6,868 nt of DNA from JADLGL01 sp964611195 (GTDB taxonomy: Bacteria > Pseudomonadota > Alphaproteobacteria > Rhizobiales > Kaistiaceae). Every line of letters starts with the position of its first letter. Within the stretch, counting starts at the first letter, position 1. The position numbers and the translations under genes were made by a program. The notes under the pieces are model-generated. The model was not told where the DNA came from, searched no databases, and worked only from the letters and a program-made list of their open reading frames with translations. Location: contig CAZSXA010000126.1 of NCBI GenBank assembly GCA_964611195.1, forward strand, positions 1-6,868, read 5' to 3'. This document shows, one piece after another, positions 1-4,345 of the stretch.

Positions 1-1
1 G

Positions 2-139
2 GTTCTGGCGGCGCTGGATGCCGCGAGCATCCCACTCCATGAGTTCGCCTACGCGCACCCGTCGCTCGACGAAGTATTTCTCGCTCTCACCGGCGACGCG
101 GCCGAGCATCTCTCCGCGCGCGCCGAGCACCCGCAATGA
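2..139 (+). CDS. ABC transporter ATP-binding protein, C-terminal end (DrrA-like), partial
   Basis: This is the last 45 codons of a gene that begins before the window. The visible frame contains HPSLDEVFLALTGDAAE, which matches the C-terminal signature of the DrrA/CcmA-like ATPases that energise ABC-2 exporters (family knowledge: P-S-L-D-[DE]-V-F-L-x-L-T-G). The Walker A, Walker B and signature motifs would lie upstream, outside the window. The TGA stop at 137-139 overlaps an ATG at 136 of the following permease frame, and the permease's better-supported start is only 27 bp further on, so the two genes form one transcription unit. The likely role is ATP hydrolysis at the cytoplasmic face to power export by the partner permease. 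The substrate cannot be told from this fragment; DrrAB-type pairs typically move drugs or lipids. Confidence 0.8.
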   Translation, partial: VLAALDAASIPLHEFAYAHPSLDEVFLALTGDAAEHLSARAEHPQ

Positions 140-165
140 TCCGCGGGGCATGGAGGCCTGAAGAA

Positions 166-950
166 ATGACTGTTACGTACGACCTGACTTCCTCTCTTGG
201 GCCGATTCGCCAGACTAGGACCTTTGCGTGGCGGTCGATTCGCAAGATCCGCCAGACTCCCGAGCAGTTGCTCGACATCCTGGTGATGCCGGTCCTCTTC
301 ACGGTGATGTTCACGTATCTCTTTGGTGGCGCGTTGGCTGGCACACCGAGAGAGTATCTTCAGTATCTCCTCCCCGGTATCCTTGCTCAGACGATGATGT
401 TCACGAGCATCTACACCGGGGTGACGCTGAAGACAGACGTGCCAACGGCGTCCACGATCGCTTTCGCACGCTTCCAATCTGGCGCCTCGCTCCAATCGCC
501 GGCGCAATGCTCGGGGATTTTCTGAGGCACCTCGGGTCGGCCAGCGTCGTGGTTGCGATCGGGTACGTACTCGGCTTCCGGCCTGAGGCAGGTTTGCTCG
601 GCGTCGCTACCGCGATGCTGATACTTGCAGTATTCGCCTTCGGCGTGGGCTGGGTGTTCAGCGCCCTGGCCCTTCTTCTGAAGAGCCCGGCCTCGGTGCT
701 GACCGTAGGCTCGCTGATCATCTTTCCCTTCACGTTCGTCAGCAATCTCTTCGTTGATCCTGCGACCATGCCGGCGTGGCTGCAGCCGATCATCGACGCC
801 AACCCGATCACGCATCTAATCGTTGCGCTGCGCGCGGCGATGGATGGATCGTTCAGTCTCGAAATAGCGGCCGCGGCGCTGGTCGCGCCATTGGCAATGG
901 TGTCCCTCTTCGCCCCGATCACGCTCCGCGCCTACGGAAGGTCGCGGTGA
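166..950 (+). pseudogene. ABC-2 type permease (DrrB-like), frameshifted
   Basis: The membrane partner of the upstream ATPase is split over two frames. The first frame, from ATG 166, carries the N-terminal part, including FAWRSIRKIRQTPEQ, a first membrane segment around LLDILVMPVLFTVMFTYLF, and YTGVTLKTDV. It then runs into an unrelated tail and stops at 525. Homology-like sequence continues in the -1 frame from about 441 to the TGA at 948-950: NGVHDRFRTLPIWRLAP, several hydrophobic segments, and FPFTFVSNLFVDPATMPAWL, all typical of DrrB permeases. The parts rejoin if one G is restored in GACGTGCC at 436-443 (GTG-GCC expected). The repaired protein would be about 261 residues, close to the usual family length. 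ATG 166 is preferred because GGAGG lies at 152-156; the ATG at 136, which overlaps the ATPase stop, has no ribosome binding site. Either the gene is inactivated or the read has an error. No slippery heptamer suggests programmed frameshifting. Confidence 0.8.
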
Positions 951-963
951 CGGACCTAACGTG

Positions 964-988
964 GGGAATGGCGCCTAGCGCCATTCCC
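964..988. terminator. Strong hairpin between convergent genes, probably a bidirectional terminator
   Basis: Arms GGGAATGGCGC (964-974) and GCGCCATTCCC (978-988) are perfectly complementary over 11 bp and enclose a 3-base loop, CTA. The hairpin begins 13 bp after the stop codon of the drrB-like gene. On the opposite strand its loop is exactly the TAG stop of the small membrane protein gene, so one arm encodes that protein's last residues. There is no T-rich tail on either side, so intrinsic termination is likely but not certain. The structure could also protect mRNA 3' ends. Confidence 0.7.
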
Positions 989-1205
989 ACCAGTCGCGCA
1001 CGCGCTCGCGTGCCGGAAGACCGACGTCCTCGCGAAGCGAATGCGGCACCTCCTCGCGGCGAACCACATCGGCGCGCTCGCGGATCCGCACGAGCGCAAT
1101 AACGCCGGCGGCAATCAGCCCAGCGATCGCAACGCCGGGTACCCGTATCGAAGTCTCGTCTTGTTCGGCGGCAACGCCGCCCTCAGTCGCTGGTGCAATA
1201 GCCAT
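975..1205 (-). CDS. Small single-pass membrane protein, function unknown
   Basis: The gene encodes 76 residues that I do not assign to a named family. A short polar N-terminus (about 1-20) is followed by one hydrophobic segment at about 22-39 (VPGVAIAGLIAAGVIALV). A charged, arginine- and glutamate-rich C-terminal tail with the motif REEVPHSLREDVGLPARERV ends in aromatic DWWEWR. The positive residues just after the hydrophobic segment suggest a cytoplasmic tail. The case for a real gene rests on a good ribosome binding site (GGGAG at 1210-1214, 4 bp from the ATG), the coherent membrane-plus-tail layout, and a stop placed in the loop of a terminator-like hairpin. It is convergent with the drrB-like gene and looks monocistronic. 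A 13-bp direct repeat lies just upstream of its start. A chance frame in GC-rich DNA remains possible. Confidence 0.6.
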   Translation of the reverse strand: MAIAPATEGGVAAEQDETSIRVPGVAIAGLIAAGVIALVRIRERADVVRREEVPHSLREDVGLPARERVRDWWEWR

Positions 1206-1219
1206 AGCTCTCCCACCGC

Positions 1220-1276
1220 GCGGGAACCGTGCGGCACCTCTTGGAGCGGAATCAGAATGCGGAGCGGGAACCGTGC
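1220..1276. repeat. Pair of 13-bp direct repeats upstream of the small membrane protein gene
   Basis: GCGGGAACCGTGC occurs exactly at 1220-1232 and 1264-1276, 44 bp apart start to start, roughly four helical turns. The proximal copy lies 15 bp before the ATG of the minus-strand small gene. The spacing and position fit a pair of regulator binding sites, but no regulator is known. The GGAAC inside each copy resembles the -35 element of EcfG-type promoters, but no CGTT follows at the required distance. Confidence 0.45.
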
Positions 1277-1567
1277 CCGGATGCTTCCGAGCGAACGGCG
1301 TTGCTTCGCGATGGCGTTAGAGTGAGAGAGAAGTGTCCGGAGCCGGCTTGGGGGCCGGCAGGCAAGCGCTAGCTACGCCAATAGGCCATAAGTCGGCCCG
1401 TCATTCGCCCTCGATGCGTGGGGTCGAAACACACTTTCATGCACGCCCCCCTTTCATTCGTTGGGCGGTTCAGTGGACGCCGATGCGTATAGGCCCGTGG
1501 CCGACGATTCGCCAGCGGCATTTGAGTGGCCGGCGACGTTGTTCTTGGCTGTGGCGGATCGGCAACG

Positions 1568-1606
1568 CGCGATCGCGTGCGCCGTCGGAATGGACGCGAC
1601 GTCGCG
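1568..1606. terminator. Two GC-rich palindromes downstream of the CBS gene, possible terminator
   Basis: CGCGATCGCG (1568-1577) and CGCGACGTCGCG (1595-1606) are perfect palindromes lying 11-50 bp past the stop codon of the minus-strand CBS gene. They could form 3' structures in its transcript, but they have no loop and no T tract. A terminator is therefore only a suggestion; short CG-rich palindromes also arise easily in DNA of this composition. Confidence 0.25.
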
Positions 1607-1617
1607 CCGCCGCGAAG

Positions 1618-2073
1618 TCAGGCGTGAAACCGCTCCAGGATCGACAGCATCGAAATGGTGCCGACCAGTTTGCCGTTCTCGACAACCGGCATGCGCTCCG
1701 AACCACCGCGAAGCAGCATGATGACGTCGCCGATCGGCAGATCGGGGCCGACGATGGCGAGATCATGCTGCGCGAACTCGCGGACCTTGCGCTCGATGTG
1801 TTTGGACAGGCGCGCCTTGACCTCGTCGGCGTTCTCCGCGGCGCTTGCCTCGCTGGAGACGGCGCGACGGATCACGAGGTCGGAACCGACAGCTGCAGGC
1901 GCCAGAACCTTGGCCAGCTGGTGGGCATCGATCTCGCCGACGAAACGGCCGTCGCCCTCGACGACCATGACGTGCTGCTGACCCTCCTGGATCATCGTCT
2001 TGATCGCATCGCCGATCGTCGCATCGGCGGAAACGGTCACCGGCGCGCTGCGCATATAGTCCCTGCAATACAT
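1618..2073 (-). CDS. Tandem CBS domain protein
   Basis: The protein has 151 residues and no other catalytic or membrane domain, so it is a free-standing Bateman module. CBS1 spans about 1-57 (CRDYMRSAPVTVSADATIGDA, then HVMVVEGDGRFVGEI). CBS2 spans about 97-149 (VREFAQHDLAIVGPDLPIGD, then RMPVVENGKLVGTISMLSI). A charged, probably helical linker of about 40 residues separates them, longer than usual. CBS pairs normally bind adenosine nucleotides or S-adenosylmethionine and report energy or redox state to a partner. Here the [ST]-x-x-D ligand-contact positions are changed: CBS1 reads GEIDAHQL and CBS2 reads GTISMLSI, so the ribose-binding Asp is absent from both. The start is set by a near-ideal ribosome binding site (GGGGGAGG at 2080-2087, 6 bp from the ATG). 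A longer reading to 2190 adds only sequence unlike CBS proteins. The gene is divergent from the cytochrome gene. Confidence 0.88.
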   Translation of the reverse strand: MYCRDYMRSAPVTVSADATIGDAIKTMIQEGQQHVMVVEGDGRFVGEIDAHQLAKVLAPAAVGSDLVIRRAVSSEASAAENADEVKARLSKHIERKVREFAQHDLAIVGPDLPIGDVIMLLRGGSERMPVVENGKLVGTISMLSILERFHA

Positions 2074-2108
2074 GGCTTTCCTCCCCCGAGAACTGACCGA
2101 CGCGGCGC

Positions 2109-2136
2109 ACAATGGCCATGTCGCGCGCGGTGTCAA
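2109..2136 (-). promoter_or_regulatory. Candidate sigma-70 promoter of the CBS gene
   Basis: On the minus strand a perfect TTGACA (-35, positions 2136-2131) is followed after 16 bp by CATTGT (-10-like, positions 2114-2109), 35 bp before the CBS start codon. The -35 is exact, but the -10 matches the consensus at only three of six positions, so this is a plausible rather than a firm promoter. Confidence 0.35.
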
Positions 2137-2283
2137 CAAGAGACCGGTCGCGGACCGACGCCGACCGCATCGGTGTGCCTCGGCGGGCAATCACCGCGAT
2201 GTGATCGCGCTCGGGTCCGGCTGCTCACCGGTGTCATGGGCCGGTGAGGCATTTCGTCCTATGCTGGCATAAGCGGCCTGAGC

Positions 2284-2300
2284 GCGGGGGGGGGCCCCGC
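2284..2300 (+). repeat. G9C4 homopolymer tract and hairpin in the cytochrome c leader
   Basis: Nine consecutive G (2286-2294) are followed by four C (2295-2298). GCGGGG and CCCCGC can pair around a five-G loop, ending directly at the GAGGAGGA ribosome binding site (2301-2308). The structure lies in the expected 5' leader of the cytochrome gene. Such a G run is prone to length changes in replication or in sequencing. Confidence 0.6.
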
Positions 2301-2312
2301 GAGGAGGAACCG

Positions 2313-2672
2313 ATGAACTTCAGGAAGCTTGCGGCGGCCGGAGCGGCAACGGCCGGCGCCCTCACCTTTGCATTCGTCGCCCACGCCCAGTCGCCGAGCT
2401 GGGACGATGTCGGGCCGATCTTCGCCGGGAACTGCACCGGCTGCCATTCCGGACCGAACGCCCGGGCGGGACTCGACCTGTCGAGCTACATGTCGGCGCT
2501 CAATGGCGGCAATAATGGCGCGGTGCTTCTTTCGGGCGATCCGGAGAACAGCGTGCTGATGTGGCGGATCACCGGCCAGGTGACGCCGCAGATGCCGCGC
2601 GGCGGCACGCCGCTCCCCGACGAAGAGATCGAGATGATCCGGGCCTGGATCGCCGGAGGCCTGCAGCAATAG
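2313..2672 (+). CDS. Periplasmic monoheme c-type cytochrome
   Basis: The gene encodes 119 residues. The N-terminus (MNFRK, then an Ala-rich hydrophobic stretch, then AHA at 23-25 before Gln26) is a clear Sec signal peptide with a likely cleavage after residue 25. The mature part starts with WDDVGPIFAGN followed by the only heme motif, CTGCH, at 41-45; His45 would be the proximal ligand. Met94 in TPQMPRGG is the likely sixth ligand. The tail LPDEEIEMIRAWIAGGL is typical of the small cytochrome c domain first described from planctomycetes (PSCyt1 type). The expected role is electron transfer in the periplasm; the partner is not encoded nearby. ATG 2313 is chosen because AGGAGG lies at 2302-2307, 5 bp upstream, and because it begins the signal peptide. 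It is a single gene, divergent from the CBS gene and convergent with the MFS gene. Confidence 0.9.
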   Translation: MNFRKLAAAGAATAGALTFAFVAHAQSPSWDDVGPIFAGNCTGCHSGPNARAGLDLSSYMSALNGGNNGAVLLSGDPENSVLMWRITGQVTPQMPRGGTPLPDEEIEMIRAWIAGGLQQ

Positions 2673-2674
2673 CA

Positions 2675-2695
2675 GGCCCCCGAGTGTTGAGGGCC
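2675..2695. terminator. Short hairpin between convergent cytochrome and MFS genes
   Basis: GGCCC (2675-2679) pairs with GGGCC (2691-2695), and one further C-G pair follows after a mismatch. The hairpin fills almost all of the 24-bp gap between the two convergent stop codons, so it could serve both transcripts. The stem is short and there is no T tract. Confidence 0.4.
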
Positions 2696-2696
2696 G

Positions 2697-4205
2697 TCAG
2701 ACCGCGGCGAGCGGACCGGCTGCGACCGTGTCCCGATCGCCGCGGATGAAGGTATTCGTCACCACCGCGGCAAGAAGCAGGAGTCCGGAGGCGACGATGA
2801 GGCCGATCGACCAACCGTCGACGAGGCTCTGGGCGAACAGCGGGAAGTTCGCCGGGTCCGTCGGCGTCCCGTCCGGGGCAAGCGGCATCGCTCCCAGCGC
2901 GTTCGCCGTCCGCTCCGTCGCGACGGCCGTCAGAAGAGCAAGCCCGACCGATCCGCCGACCTGCTGGCTGGCGTTGAGGAGACCCGACGCAATGCCGGTA
3001 CTCTCCTCCGGGACGCCGGCGACGGCGACCGAGAACAGCGTCGGGAACGTCAGGCCCATGCCGAAGGCGAGCAGCAGCATCCCCGGCAGGATGTCGGTGA
3101 CGTAGCTAGAGCCGGGTTCCAGCATCAGGCCGATGTAGAGAAGTCCCGAGGCCGCGATGGCCGGTCCGGCCGTTGCGATCGGGCGCGGGCCGATACGCGG
3201 CAGAAGCATCGTTCCGAGCCCCGCCCCAACGATGATGAACACCGTGACCGGCAGGAATGCGAAGCCGCTCTCCAGCGGCGACCACCCGTTCAGCTGCCGC
3301 ATCCACAAAACGAGGAACAGGAAGATCGAGAACAGGCCACTCGCGACGAAGAAGAAGGCGAGATTGGCGCCCGCGAGATTGCGAAACCGGAAGAGGCTCA
3401 GGGGCAAGAGCGGCGAGCGCGAGGTGCGCTGCACGAAGTAGAAGGCAACGAGCAGTACGAGCGCGCCCGCGATCGTCAGGAGCGTTTCCGACGAGCTCCA
3501 GCCCAGTTCGTCCGTCCGCGCCAGCGCGTAGACGAGCGTCATCAGTCCGCCGGTGACGAGGATCGCGCCCGGTATGTCGAAGCCCCTGGCGTGCTCGTGG
3601 CGGCTTTCCGGCACGAAGCGGAAGGCGGCGAAGACGGCGAACAGGCCGACCGGAACGTTGATATAGAACACCCAGCGCCAGTCGAGATATTGCACCAGCA
3701 GCCCACCGAGGATGAGCCCGATCGCGGCCCCGCCTGCGGAGATCGCGGCCCAGATCGCCAGCGCGCGATCGCGCTCACGGCCTTCCTGGAACACGACGGT
3801 AAGAATCGACAGCGCGGCCGGCGCCATCATCGCGCCGCCGACGCCCTGCAGCGCCCGCGCCGCAATCAGCAATTCGAGGCTGTCGGTGATGCCGCAGAGT
3901 AGCGAAGCGAATGCAAACAGCGTCGCACCGGCGGAGAAGATCACCCTTCGTCCGAGCCGGTCGGCGAGCTTCCCGCCCAGCAGCAGCAGCCCGCCGAAGG
4001 CGAGCGTGTAGCCGGTGATGATCCACTGCAGCTCGGTCTGCGAGGAAACGCCTAGGTCAACGCGAATGTCGTTGATGGCGACGTTCACGATCGTGATGTC
4101 GAGGACGATCATCAGCTGGCTGACGCCAAGAATGAAGAGGATCCAGCCCTTGCGAAGTGCAGTTCCGCCTCCGCCGGGCGCGGTGGCCTGGTCAGAAATC
4201 GACAT
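2697..4205 (-). CDS. MFS multidrug exporter, DHA2 (EmrB/QacA) 14-TM family
   Basis: The protein has 502 residues, the usual length for 14-segment DHA2 proton-drug antiporters of the inner membrane. Family motifs are in order: motif D1 LDITIVNVA (35-43) in TM1, motif A GGKLADRLGRR (77-87) in the loop after TM2, motif B RALQGVGGAMMAP (117-129) with the proton-relay Arg, and the antiporter motif C region GGAAIGLILGG (158-168) followed by DWRWVFYINVPVG (175-187). The C-terminal half has the typical QQVGGSVGLALL (414-425). The probable role is proton-driven efflux of toxic compounds or a metabolite; the substrate cannot be predicted. No membrane-fusion partner (EmrA-like) or outer-membrane channel lies beside it. 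The ATG at 4205 is the natural start, giving a short cytoplasmic N-terminus, although its ribosome binding site (AAGG about 9 bp upstream) is weak. A symmetric repeat array lies 70-100 bp upstream. Confidence 0.93.
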   Translation of the reverse strand: MSISDQATAPGGGGTALRKGWILFILGVSQLMIVLDITIVNVAINDIRVDLGVSSQTELQWIITGYTLAFGGLLLLGGKLADRLGRRVIFSAGATLFAFASLLCGITDSLELLIAARALQGVGGAMMAPAALSILTVVFQEGRERDRALAIWAAISAGGAAIGLILGGLLVQYLDWRWVFYINVPVGLFAVFAAFRFVPESRHEHARGFDIPGAILVTGGLMTLVYALARTDELGWSSSETLLTIAGALVLLVAFYFVQRTSRSPLLPLSLFRFRNLAGANLAFFFVASGLFSIFLFLVLWMRQLNGWSPLESGFAFLPVTVFIIVGAGLGTMLLPRIGPRPIATAGPAIAASGLLYIGLMLEPGSSYVTDILPGMLLLAFGMGLTFPTLFSVAVAGVPEESTGIASGLLNASQQVGGSVGLALLTAVATERTANALGAMPLAPDGTPTDPANFPLFAQSLVDGWSIGLIVASGLLLLAAVVTNTFIRGDRDTVAAGPLAAV

Positions 4206-4277
4206 GTGTGAAGACCTTCGAGAGAGGAGCGCCGGACCGTGACAGAAGGGACTGCGGCCGGGCGAGCGAAGCCTTCT

Positions 4278-4308
4278 ACTGCAAAGCGGACTGATTCAGT
4301 GTTGCAGT
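4278..4308. promoter_or_regulatory. Nested inverted-repeat array, candidate operator of the MFS gene
   Basis: ACTG occurs at 4278-4281 and 4290-4293, and its complement CAGT at 4297-4300 and 4305-4308. This makes an inner palindrome ACTGATTCAGT (4290-4300) and an outer inverted repeat ACTGCAA-N17-TTGCAGT (4278-4308). The array lies 73-103 bp upstream of the MFS start codon, in the gap behind recJ, where an operator for a TetR- or MarR-type repressor of an efflux pump would be expected. No such regulator gene is in the window. Confidence 0.45.
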
Positions 4309-4331
4309 TCCGTCGCAGACGCCAGCAATAC

Positions 4332-4345
4332 GTCAGACACCTGAC
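4332..4345 (-). terminator. Weak hairpin directly after the recJ stop
   Basis: GTCAG and CTGAC form a 5-bp stem around a 4-base loop, immediately after the TAA of recJ on the minus strand. There is no T tract. It may be a weak terminator or another regulator half-site ahead of the MFS gene. Confidence 0.25.

Larger units (their letters stand above)
1206..1617. other. Gene-poor spacer of about 410 bp
   Basis: No convincing coding frame is seen on either strand between the small membrane protein gene and the CBS gene. Open frames here have no recognisable protein character, and the long plus-strand one continues antisense through the CBS gene. The stretch holds a 13-bp direct repeat (1220-1276), a GCCGGC-TTGGGG-GCCGGC hairpin (1342-1359), and perfect palindromes at 1568-1577 and 1595-1606. 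The 5' regulatory region of the small membrane protein gene must lie in its left part. No tRNA or other structured RNA was recognised. Confidence 0.5.
2074..2312. promoter_or_regulatory. Divergent regulatory region between the CBS and cytochrome c genes
   Basis: This 239-bp region must hold the promoters of both flanking genes. It contains a hyphenated palindrome CGCGAT-GTG-ATCGCG at 2195-2209, overlapped by ATCAC-N6-GTGAT at 2190-2205. It also contains an 8-bp perfect stem CTCACCGG / CCGGTGAG with a 9-base loop at 2224-2248, and a G9C4 tract at 2286-2298. A loose -10-like CATAAG sits at 2268-2273 on the plus strand with no good -35. The dyads are candidate operator sites shared by the two divergent genes; which protein would bind them is unknown. 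Confidence 0.5.

Noticed and set aside
430..445. Programmed -1 frameshifting in the permease
   Set aside because: There is no slippery heptamer (X XXY YYZ) at the switch point, and DrrB genes are not known to use recoding.
1223..1295. EcfG-type (general stress) promoter at the GGAAC motifs
   Set aside because: No CGTT lies 16-17 bp downstream of either GGAAC, and both point away from the minus-strand gene.
1354..1450. Possible tRNA because of a GGGTCGAAAC T-loop-like string
   Set aside because: No matching acceptor, D and anticodon stems could be drawn around it.
2074..2190. N-terminal extension of the CBS protein to an ATG at 2190
   Set aside because: The extension is unlike CBS proteins, and the ATG at 2073 has a near-ideal ribosome binding site.
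1333..2247. A 304-codon open frame on the plus strand
   Set aside because: It runs antisense through the well-supported CBS gene, lacks a good start signal and has no protein-family character.
2244..2312. Upstream start for the cytochrome gene at 2244
   Set aside because: It would put 23 residues before the signal peptide and read through the G tract and ribosome binding site.
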